A DNA stretch of 64,000 bases, taken from contig JAZARR010000184.1 in NCBI GenBank assembly GCA_037389465.1, positions 992,001 to 1,056,000 on the forward strand, read 5' to 3'. The notes under the pieces are model-generated. The model was not told the origin of the DNA. It saw only the letters and a list, made by a program, of their open reading frames with translations, and did not search any database. This document shows positions 13,801-24,751 of the stretch, in pieces. The stretch comes from Baylisascaris procyonis. Lineage: Eukaryota; Nematoda; Chromadorea; Rhabditida; Ascarididae. The translations under genes and the position numbers were made by a program. Numbering within the stretch: the stretch's first letter is position 1; each line of letters opens with the position of its first letter.

Positions 13801-16800
13801 CGGCTGAGCTAAAGGAAAGCTTCCGCTGCAGTCAAAAGCTGGAGGCCTCATGACAGTCGTCCAATCTACGGCTCCATTCCTTCAGCATACAAGTCCCGAT
13901 AGCATCATTAGCATTATATCAATAAAGTGGCTGATAAATTCCCTTGGTGACAGATAAGCTAGACAGAAACTGTTCCCACTTACATTGGACCACTATAGCG
14001 CTGGGTTCATATTTTGCAACATCTCTTTCACTTCTTCGTCCAAAGTTTTCGGCGCATACGTCTTTGATTCTATTATAAAATATATGCTCACATAATTCCT
14101 GTTTGAGAGGCGGTCGGTTACGGAAATAAACAGGCTAATGTTATTTGGAAGAACGAGGCTGAGAATTTCATTCTCACAAGAAGACCCTAATATTAGAATA
14201 AGAAGGATCGTATCACAGACAATGTTTTGAGCAAAAGAATTGGCATACTTGTGCTATTTATGACTCTAAAGATGGGGTTGAAATCACTGATCACCACGAT
14301 TGCTGAACTCAGCACTCATAAATTCGAGGTCTCAAGGAATTGTTCCGAATCGAAATGTGCAAGTTTCGATGGCAACAACAACCAAGCATGGCAAATAGCG
14401 GCCGAAACATTTAGGCATGGCAGTAATTGAGCGTATATGAAAGTAAACGGGAACAATCCTTTCACTACTACCACCCTTAAAATCTGTTTGATAGCCATAG
14501 CAGAATATTTGACGATCTGAGTTTGCTCGAAGAGCCGAGTCAGATGTTGAAGCTGACAGCGATATCTTGATTTGACTTCGTTAACAAACTCCGAATTCTG
14601 AGAGCTCATTAACTATTATAAATGAGCTAAAATAAACATGGAAAAGAACCGAACTGTGCTGCTCTGCATGCGCTGAGGTTATCAGAAGGTGGTTTGGGGG
14701 GAGAGGAGAAGGACGGAAGAGGAGGAGGGAATCAAAAAATTATATCTGTTATGCAAAAATCTTTGTTTTTTGAAAAAAGCCAAAAGTACTTTAATTTCCA
14801 CTTGTGATATTTTACTATTAAGACCCTGACAGTGAATCCTCCTTAGCAAACTTCCGTATTCGGATCCATACTTAACAAGTTATTTTATAGGTTATGGCAA
14901 TATCGTTCCAACGACAGATGCGAGTAAAATATTTTGTATATTCTATACGTTAATGGGTGTGCCGTTGCTCTTCTTATCGTTGACTAATATCGGTCAGTTT
15001 CTAGCCGAAGGATACTGGATCTTCCTTGCCTCACTGGCGAGGACTCAGGTTTGAAATATCACAAAATCCGTCCAATTATAGTCATAACCAATAACACAAC
15101 ACGTGGAGGGGGAGAGGGGAACAGAGGAGAATGTCTCAATGAGAAAAGAACAATTTTCAACTTATAATTTTCAAAAAATATACACTACAGATAGTAAGCA
15201 AAATAAAGATAGAAATCACAGCAAGATATAACGTGAAGTACATTGTTGTAACGCTCTTTGATGGAATCATAGTAAATGCAGTAGAATGACTCATGAAAGA
15301 GGCTCGGGAAGTAGTGCTGCTACAAAGGGAGATTTGTGAATTAAAGGGGATCAGTTTCTCAATTTTGCTAACAACACGCCAACCTCTTATTTAAATCCCA
15401 TTGGGTCTCATCGTCCCGTCTCACTTAAGCTTGCATCTACTTGACATCACCTTTCTGAGCGTATGAAAAAATCTCGCCCCGTAAAAACGCAAGTTATTTG
15501 TTATTGTGTCACTCCCACCTCGTATTCATTAAGTGGGTCGACTGTAAATTTCACCGGCCAAACTGTACAACCGCTCAGCTTCTGAATAGCCATTTTCGTT
15601 TAGCCTTAAATTTTACTCTATTCCACTCTTCGTCAATATAACCCGGGACTATCAACCCTTAAGCATCCACAGGTTGAATCAACCCGAAGAAAAATGGAGC
15701 AGTTGAAGCGGTTCGACTAGTCGCTTTCTTCAATAAAGGCGATTGTCTTCCTTGTTCTCTTGTTCAGGAAGCATAAGCGTAAGCTTGAAGGTTTCAGGAT
15801 GTTGTCGCGGCTGACGAGCGACGCTTACCGTTGCCTGTGGTCGTCACTCTCCTTCTGACGCATTCGATCATCGGTGGAGTGCTGTTTCATCTATGGATCG
15901 ATCAGATGCCAATTATTCCTGCCGTTTACTTCAGGTTTATATGCTAGTGGAAATTAGAGTATTTAGAATTCCATAGCAAGACTTAATGTATTTTTCAGTG
16001 ATCAATTATTGACTGCATAGAAATACTGGATGCTTCGGTTCGGATAGCAAAGCGATTGAACGCTGGTAAATGTGTATGACTCACTTCCATTTCAAGGAAC
16101 ATTCACAGCAGGATAGGACTGGTCACTGATGGAAAACATTCCAGTTGACATTGGTGACGAATGGTTTATTCAAATCTGAACGCTGGGGATTCTGTAAAAC
16201 GGTGTATACAGTTAAGAATTTTTAGTCGCTGCCCCTCACCCCTCCCCCTCCCCCTCCCCTGCTACCACTATTTTATAGTGATTTTAATGAAGTTGGCTAC
16301 AGAATGTTGCGATTAGATCCTAATAAAATATAAGTGGTATTTAATCATTATTTAGAATAATATGGTAATAACAAATATGTCGATTCTCGGTCGATATTTT
16401 TCTATGGAATTTTCGATATTTTTCAAAAATTTTAAAACGCATAATTTCAGTTTCGTTTCGATTACTACGATTGGATATGGCGATATTACACCAACACCAA
16501 GCAATGCATTTCAAACTTTTATCATTATTTGCTACCTAGCTACTGGAATGGTATTGAACTCTATTGCTATTGAAAAAAAAAAAACGATGAGAATAGAAAA
16601 AATTAATTTCTAAAAAAATTTGCAATCCCTCCTTAACTGCTCCTGGAGCATCCTCCCCATTCACTCCTGAAAGCAGACTGCATTAACTAGTTGTTTTTAA
16701 GAGCGCCTTAAGGCCTCGTATTACAGCAATTAACTTTTACCACAATAATTGCAGTTATAATATTACCTTATATTGCAATATTCCTCTCATAAATATTACG

Positions 16801-19800
16801 GCGGTCATAATAATTACTCACTTTATAATCAATGAAAATTCATCCAAAAACAATAGAGTGCAATGCTATTGAATGTTGCATCGTGAATTCACTTCATGGG
16901 CAAAGTTTTCATTAGTTAATTGAGACAATTTGCTCATAATAAATTTTAATAGGATTATTTTCAAATGTTCAAGATGAAAACTTCTACAAACACATTAAAG
17001 TGCGAAATTCATGAAACTTGAGGATATCACAAACGCCCATCCATAAGGTCAATAATCGCATAAAATTGCAACAAGAGGTAAGCTTCGATATGACAATCGA
17101 ACGTATAGTTAAGGATCACAGTACTTTAGATGAAATTTTATTGTTATTGTCTGAATGAAGTTCTGAAGAAATTTTAATGATTGTAACGATCCTTTCAGGT
17201 GATTATGTCGACTTTCGTTGCGGCCCTATATAATTACCTTCGTCGACTGCATTATCTTGGCCGTAATTTCAGTGGAGCAGCAAATGTGGAAGTGTGGTTT
17301 GGAGGTACACGCATGTCAGTCACAGAACTATTGCATATCGTCGCAGATCAATTCGAGGTCTTTTTTGCTCCACGATTTCTAGCAGCTCAAGTCGATTTAC
17401 GACGAGTAAACTTTATGCTTATTTTGGCATCAGATTTTTTAGTGAAAGCTTACAGAATAAGGCGGCAGTGGATAAATTGTCAAGCGAATTCATATTGGTG
17501 CGTACTGAAAAATACGGTCATAAAAATTTTTATGGAAATTATTTGAAATTTTTCAACTTCAATAATTATGGAAGTTTTATCGTCGCAGCAAGTTTTCATA
17601 CCTTTTCTAGTGGTCATCTTCGATACATGATGCGTTCATAGAAGTATGCCTTCACCTATTTATCTTGATTCATTGTGAGAGAAACTGCTAGAAGCAACGA
17701 AAGTCAAATAATGAAGACAACCATAACTCAGCCAGTAAGATATAAACCAGCAATCTGAAAGGCGCACGTTTGGATTTCACCTTGCACCACCTCCTCGTAC
17801 CTTCAGCGAGAAATCAAAACAGTTAATCTGAGTGGAATGATTCCCCACTTGCATATGAGCATGACCCATAAAATTGATGTTGTCTTGCTTTGAATCGGTG
17901 GCAATGACCTTCCTGTCGTGTCATGTAATAAATGTCATCATTTCGAGACTAATTAATATGAAGGAAGTGAGCGTTTGCTTCACCACATAGTTAAAATATG
18001 TTTTATTAGAGGGTATAATTTGAGTCTGACCTGAAATATTCAAGTAGCTCATAGAACCTCAACTGTAGCTCTTCTGTGACATTAATTCCCCTCAAACATC
18101 CCCTTCAAAAATTGTCATCTATTTTCCGAGTTCTTCCAAGTTTAAACCTTAATTGTGCACCTCCGTACCCCATTTCTTCCTTCCTCTGCATTTGGAAGAA
18201 CCAAAGCACTTCAAGATAGCAATTCTTAATTTCTCTTGACCCCTACCTACTGTCTGCCATCTATATCATAAACGTTTACGTGCATACTCTCCCTATTCTT
18301 TGCACTGAGGATGGGCGTGAAAAATTTCGTTGCTCATTACACAATCCTACAAAAAACAGAGAAACTATTAAGTGCCCAGATTTATAAACTCTATTCTGGG
18401 ACTTGGCTGTTTGCTTCACATATTTTTAAAAGATAGCCATAGGTTTTTATGTGCGCTCTTCCAAATATCTGCTAATGATCAAAAGGTACACATATAGAGA
18501 GTGTGAAAATATTGCTGCAAAAAATTATTGAGACATTTCAAATTTTGATTAAAGAGACGGCTTGATGTTGAAGTAAACAGTCGAATTAGTCGTTATGGAT
18601 CGCGGTAGGTATCACAGCAATCTTCACCTGTCTTAATTAGATGAACCAGTCCGACCACAAATTTGAGGCAGGCAGGTGTAATCAACACATCAAAAATACA
18701 GGGTAAAGATTACATCATTGGCAAATAGGAACTCTCAAATATAGCAACTGGTAAAATTCATTGCAAAGGATTGTTGCATTAGAAGTTGTTGCAATTAGTA
18801 TTGCACAGTTCGAATTTGTAATGAATTCATTACGGACGCTAACTATGCAACATTCGAATAACGCTTTATTCAACATTTTTTGCTGCACTATTGCATTGCG
18901 TTGCATTGCATTCATGTTAGTGATTATGACACAGCATTCATATATGCCATAAATGTGGTGAAATTCCAATTCAACGAATATATAACGACAAATTTAATAG
19001 GTAATTGAAATAAATGTGAAGTTTCTCAGAAGATAGCCACAGCCTCGTTCAAAACAGTGGAATTCATTGCAGATCGGAACTGTCAAAAGCCTTTAAGTCC
19101 AAAGTCTGAATATGCAACGGTTTAGTCGTCAGCTAAATAAGCTAAAAGAGTTAATGTTAGTCAAATTTGCGAATGTTTGTTTACATAAAGACTCAAACCA
19201 TAGCAAATGTTAATTTACAAATGTTTTTCTCTTTACTTTATTGAGAGAACTGATGCAAAAAAATGTTACAAAGCGTAACAGAAGCAAGTACTTGCTGTTA
19301 ACTACAAGCTTATATTGGTTCGGGTTTTTCAGGTATCACCCAAGTTGCTGTATGATGTGCTAAGGGATTTGGATGATATCATCACTGCAGCCACAGATCC
19401 TCATGCGGAAGCCAATATTGAGGTTGGCGGTGGTGGACGCCGTTCGAATCGTTCGTCGGGCAAAGATCTCCAATCTCCAGAGGTTCGATCGAGAAAAAGG
19501 AAGAAAAGAATCAAAACAATCGAGGTGGAAAGCAATGATCCAACTCAGACACATGTGAGCCATAACCCAAGTCTATTCCATTTCAATCGCTTCGTAAATC
19601 ACACCGTACCAAGCCGGCAAAAGCGTTGATCAGCAGCTTAGTCACTGTGGAGCATGTTGAATGGACTGGGTTGTTGGATGATGGCTCAAAGCATTTGAAA
19701 CGCTTCATTAGCGTCTTACAATTTGAAGATAAAGTTTCAAGCACTATCAGGTGGCTGATATAGACCGCGCACAACGGTGAATTTGCCCATCGGTGCTTCT

Positions 19801-21454
19801 CTTAGCTCACATTTTTGTTGTCAAAGGATTTGTCGCAGCTTTGAGCTCAGAGTGAATTCGGACGCCTTCAGTCGTTAAAGCAGCATAAGCTGTGATGTCT
19901 TCTCCAAGTTCCCTTCTCTGTACTCTATCCCTTACTCTGTAGCAGATGATGAATGAAGTCTGCACAATATTTCGGTTTTTTTTCCGCCGGCATCGCACAT
20001 CCTTTGCATTGAAAAATTGATGTCGTGAAGAAATTCCGTTATTGAAATATATCCTTAAAAATCACCTGTCGACTAAGTAGTTACCAAATATTTTTTAAAA
20101 GTTTGAATTCATTAGTTTCCAATTGTTGCTTCTTCATTTTCGACAAAAGTTTTCTAGTGAAGCTCAAAATAATTGAATAATTCAAAAGACTTGTTACAAA
20201 CTGATAGAAAAAGGTTGGGTTCCAACGACTTAGATTAGGTCCCAACGACTCTGCGAGGTATGAAAATGTAAAGTGAGATAATGGAGAATTTTATAATATC
20301 GCTCATTGTTAGTTCGTATATTGACAGCTACTATTTGTTGGTCAGGAAAGTTTACTGACAGCTGTAGTACGTTTACTGACAAAAATCATTTGTTGATAGC
20401 TGCATTATATTTATTAATCAGAATGCTTAGAAATTACAGAGTTTATTCATTTCAGATCCTCATAAAGTCCGACTCCGATCTCAGCATAAATAAACTTCCC
20501 GAAAATGAAAGAGAAAATGTAAGTCAGTTGAAATTTATTAAATATGCGATGTCGATCCAATGCATTGAGGCGTTCAGCTGCTAAACATGCTGAAAACGAT
20601 CATGGCACTGATTTAAACACAGCTCGATGGTTTATTTGGCAATAAATTGTTGATTGTTCAAATCGAGCGAATGAATTCATCCAGATTTATGCAACTTTTG
20701 CCCTCTTTAAAGATTTCGTTTTGTTATATACCTACAAATTAGCACTTTCACAATGAACAATTTCCAATCTGTACCATCGATACAATGCATAGTTCCCCTT
20801 CTGTACTATTCTATGCCACCTATATATTCTTCACATTCTCCATAGCTATTCACATCAATATAATTGAATCTCGATAAAACAACAAAAATCAATTTTTCAT
20901 AGCTTTTACCGAAAGCGGTTATGCAGTTTCCATTCCGAACTGCGATTATGTTAAAAGAATGTTTATGATATATGGGCTTGGAAAAAAATAAAGCAAATCA
21001 AGTCCCACACGTCATCATAGGATACGGGAATGCATGAATGTGGAAATATTGCACTTCGATGTTTATTAGTAATTATTACAACTTTGTCATGATTTCTTCA
21101 CTTTAGTTTTAGTATTTCATTTTCACCTTTGATTAATTTTGTCCCCTGGTAAGAGGTGCGCAATTCCCTTCATCGTTCTTGACGAATTCAGTCCGGATTC
21201 GGTCTTTACTCTACTCTTAAGTTTCCTTAACTGTTGTAAAACGGCTATTTAATGCTGAACTTTAAGGTTTAATCCTCAAATAAGCAGAAAGTTATTAAAA
21301 AATAAACGCTATTAAATGCAAATTACAGGCGATGCAAGCACTTAGTATGTTGCATCATATAACGAAGACTAAATCGAACATTCGTGAACGTCGTTCCTCA
21401 TCAGCTTCATGTCGATTACGTTCATGCAAGAATCCTTATGAAACCGTTCGTTAA
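7874..21454 (+). CDS. Two-pore-domain potassium channel (TWK/K2P family)
   Basis: A plasma-membrane K2P leak channel subunit with four membrane helices and two pore loops. Exons: 7874-8248, 11627-11783, 14891-15048, 15798-15934, 16451-16550, 17199-17405 (or 17357), 19333-19554, 20456-20518 and 21329-21454 (TAA); phases agree throughout, giving about 514 (or 498) residues. Exon 1 is a 125-residue polar cytosolic N-terminus. Exon 2 carries M1 (LIINLFLVFYIIGGAVVF) and the P1 helix, and the filter TVGYGN is split by intron 2. Exon 3 has M2 with the MGVPLLFLSL signature. Exon 4 carries M3, exon 5 has filter TIGYGD and most of M4. The tail contains NVEVWFGG, LLHIVADQF, a basic RKRKKR cluster and a Ser/Arg-rich end. 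Only about 13 residues separate M1 from the P1 helix, so the usual extracellular cap is absent. The start is the first ATG of the exon-1 frame; upstream non-coding exons or trans-splicing cannot be excluded. Which TWK paralogue it is cannot be told. Confidence 0.9.
9277..9317 (+). other. G-rich tract, possible quadruplex
   Basis: This stretch in the first channel intron holds runs of 6, 4, 6 and 3 guanines. The last gap is about 10 bases, so quadruplex folding is possible but not strong. Confidence 0.4.
13146..13178 (+). repeat. (GA)n microsatellite, about 33 bp
   Basis: An imperfect GA repeat with one GGG interruption, inside a channel intron. It is a simple repeat with no other signal. Confidence 0.9.
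16232..16259 (-). other. Strong G-quadruplex / i-motif candidate in a channel intron
   Basis: The plus strand has five runs of 4-5 cytosines separated by 1-3 bases, so the minus strand has five G-runs with very short loops. This fits the G3+N1-7 quadruplex rule easily. It lies in intron 4 of the channel gene, about 190 bases before the exon carrying the second selectivity filter. Any effect on splicing or polymerase passage is inference. Confidence 0.65.
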
Positions 21455-21945
21455 CTAATGATTGTGATACACAACGATGCAATATGTGATCACTATCACA
21501 AACGATTATATCGCATCTGCAATCTGCTTGCCATTTGGGAACGTCTAGAAGAACATAACATATGAATGGTGAAGAGGATGAGTGGAACACTCGCACCATT
21601 CAAGAACGAGACAATCAGCTGTCATCAAGTATAGTGACAGCTCGATGATAAGAAGAAAGATTCGGATTGTTATTCCTTTCTTACCGGCTATCTCTACAGT
21701 AATCACCCATATAATAAGCGTTACTCGTCTCTACATTGTGCACTTTTCGGCGATAAGTGTTATGCTGTCATCAGTTTTATGCAAATTGTAAATGAAAATA
21801 AGAGACGAAATGTTGATAAAACAAATAATGGTCATAGAGAACGGAAGAAAAATCAAGATAAGTAATCGAAAGAATACCATAATAACTGCAAAAAGGAATC
21901 ACGCATTAAATCATAGCATTAGTAAAATCATATGAGAAATTAATT

Positions 21946-22380
21946 TTAGCTCAGCTGTAACAGCAAGCGAGAGTTTTCGAATAATGAATGACATCGTTTG
22001 AGGGCGAGATTGAGTTTACAATCAGTTGATCGATACTCCTTAAGCAGAGAAAATCGACGTGACATTTGCGCCATGAATTGGTCACTTATTAAATGATAAA
22101 ACATCACTGCTGCGATCGAGATCGTCAAGAAAATATTCAACGACTTCGTGTTGGCAAAACCTCATCTCATTCAAGTTGAATCAAATTTGTTAAACCTTCT
22201 GGATGAGCATATACCATTGGTATCACATCGTATAGAATATTCAATAAAAAACTGCATATAAGGACGATATGATATGAACCTATGACTGCTTTTCAAAGAT
22301 TGCTTAAAACAGCAAATATATTTCGGTGGAATTTCATTCAACCCAATTGAAAATTTCACAGCAACTATCATAGTTAACAA
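21946..22380 (-). other. Coding-like minus-strand frames, unassigned (possible gene remnant)
   Basis: Two adjacent minus-strand open frames have protein-like composition. One (22140 down to 21946) begins with a hydrophobic stretch IFLTISIAAVMFYHL followed by a polar tail ending SRLLLQLS and a stop. The other (22380 to 22171) reads IVAVKFSIGLNEIPP and onwards. A third frame over the same bases also stays open (FLLNILYDVIPMVYAHPE), so frame shifts between them suggest decay. I do not recognise the family. Chance open frames remain quite possible. Confidence 0.22.
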
Positions 22381-23539
22381 AGAAACAGGTTGCAGTAATG
22401 CATTCTTTTTTCACACAAAAAACAGCCACTTATGTGAGATAAATGGACTGTTGAAGAGAACGAACGCTTTGCTCTTCACAAGCAATGAAAGTTCATAATA
22501 ACTTCCAAAATTTTCCTTTCCTTCGAAGGCAAAATCCTGATGCTACTTTTTAATAAAGTAGTACTTCATCGAAAGAGAGTCGGGAAAAAAGCCAGAGGCA
22601 AGCGACAGAAACTCGAATCTTGATCATCCGACTGCTAGATAAAGCAGATATTTATCTATTAAGCCACCGCTTTAGTCTGCTAGCTTAAATACCTTTTAAT
22701 TGTCATGTTTTTAGTAGAGTCTTTATCTGCTTCACTGTTTGTCATCAGTGTTTAAAACTGTATGTCTTCTCAAAGATTCGTTCAATTACGGGTCCAGAGA
22801 TCTAAAATCTTTTTCGTCTTGCAATCTTTTTCCAATTATCCATCGTTTTTGCATCCTTATCAATATTTACTCTTCTTAATTTTACAATAACAGATGAGCG
22901 GGATTGAGTTGTTAATATTTTTTATTGTTTGTTTTGACTTACTACACGTGAAAATGAAATGACAGAAAATAGGGAAAGCGAACGGCATTTAGACGCATAA
23001 CGAAGCATATAGCATAACTATGTGCAATTTTGAGGGTAAAGAACATGAATTTGAATTAAATAATAGTTTTTTCAACGTATGAATTACTGCTCGCCAATAT
23101 TTCATTTTATTCAATAAAAAAAGTTTCTCATCGAAGGAGTTCCTCATAAATTTCGTTATTATTTTTATGAATATTTTTTATTGCCATCAGATGTTAATAA
23201 CTGTACAAAATTGTTGCAGTGTTGTTGTATAAACGCATTGTTCAATTTGTTTCGCACAAAGTACAGCAATATTTTTAATAAGATCACATTTAGTACAAGG
23301 CATCTGACATCAGTTCACTAATATTATCACAAATATTTATGAAAAATTTAAAAATATCATTGAGCCCATCGAAAACTTTGAGGAGCTATAAAGCGCATTT
23401 TTATATTTAGTGGCTATTTCAATTCCTGTCAGGGTTAAATACCTATCCAGATATCATGAGTTTCAATTTTTCGTGTCATTCATTTGTTTGAAATGCAACC
23501 ATTAATGATCACGGAAACTATACGGGTTTTCATATTACA

Positions 23540-23542
<3 letters not shown>

Positions 23543-23616
<74 letters not shown>
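23543..23616. repeat. (AT)n microsatellite, 74 bp
   Basis: An uninterrupted AT dinucleotide run in the intergenic stretch downstream of both convergent genes. Confidence 0.98.
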
Positions 23617-23618
<2 letters not shown>

Positions 23619-24646
23619 TAGCTTTTCGTACATTTATATACAAATATATATAAAAAGTACAAAACAGCTACCGAAGGATTAAACAAATAGGCCCAACTGC
23701 AATTTTATCGCTAGGATGTTTATTAAATGGATTGGATCGACGATGATATTTATCTTCTCAAGTAAACAACAGTACCATTAAGTTCGACTAATATAGAACA
23801 CCAATAAGAGAATGTGGAAGGGCAAGCTGACAAAGATCCACACAGAAATCCATTTCACAAAGGATATGAGCATGAGAACTGTCTCAATTATATTTGTAGA
23901 CTATCATCGAGAGCGAACAATCAGTGAATTCAACAACACAGACTACGACATAAAGCACTCCGCTTAAGTGACCTAAAGCTGATCCAAACGAAAAACAAAT
24001 AAACAGAGTTATTTCAGTTGATAGCAAATGAATACGGCTATTTCTTACGCAGTACTTTCGTGTCTAGGCTCATTACTCGAAATCACCTTGTTTAAATCTA
24101 TTTTTATGGCTTCAAATCAACTATTTTTATCCGGTTTCATTTTCTCGTCAATGTTTTTGGTTATGACGTGTCAGCTATAACCCAAGTTTCAAGATAGCTG
24201 GTAGGGGTTCTTCTCGAGCTCCATCATCAGATCAATAAACAGTAAATATATACAAAAAGCAGTTAAACATTTTCTCTAAATTCATCAATCGCAAAAAATC
24301 GTCCATAAGAGGTTCTCTTAGTTTTGACGCGATCGTAAGACCGAGATTGAAGATTGAAGGATCGAACAACGCGACCGACCAATCGTAAGACCGAAGTAAA
24401 GTTTAGGTTTGTTGTTGTGTTTATTGCTTTTTAATCGTTCTCGAGGCTGATGGTTCAACTTGAAAATTGTTACGGAGAACTAGCTGATGGTGCAGATAAC
24501 TTCTGTCAAATTTCGTAACACTGGTTTCAGTGGTTTTCAAGTTGGATTACCAAATAGACAATGAAACGCACATAACACGCATAGCTATGAATACAACGTC
24601 ACTATGATTCGCTTTGCAAATACAAGTTTGCAAAGGCTTGCAAAAA

Positions 24647-24652
24647 TTTATT
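24647..24652 (-). promoter_or_regulatory. Probable AATAAA poly(A) signal of the GT92 gene
   Basis: On the minus strand an AATAAA occurs about 100 bases after the GT92 stop codon, a usual distance for a nematode 3' end. Support is by position only. Confidence 0.45.
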
Positions 24653-24751
24653 TATCTTCTTTCTTTAACTTTTTTTTGCAAAAGCAGTACTGTGACGATG
24701 ATATGCTCAAGGTGGTGTTCCAGAACTTTAAGTAAAAGATCATGCTATAAT

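Larger units (their letters stand above)
21455..24751. other. Intergenic stretch between convergent channel and GT92 genes
   Basis: The two flanking genes point towards each other here, so it should hold both 3' untranslated regions. Seen inside it are coding-like minus-strand frames at 21946-22380, the (AT)n tract at 23543-23616 and a probable poly(A) signal for the GT92 gene at 24647. I see no other gene. Confidence 0.6.

Noticed and set aside
18715..18969. Overlapping open frames on both strands
   Set aside because: The stretch contains GCATT-type short repeats that keep both strands open; no splice context.
24181..24196. Second SL-like match (CCCAAGTTT)
   Set aside because: Only the nine-base core matches SL1; this is within chance for the window.
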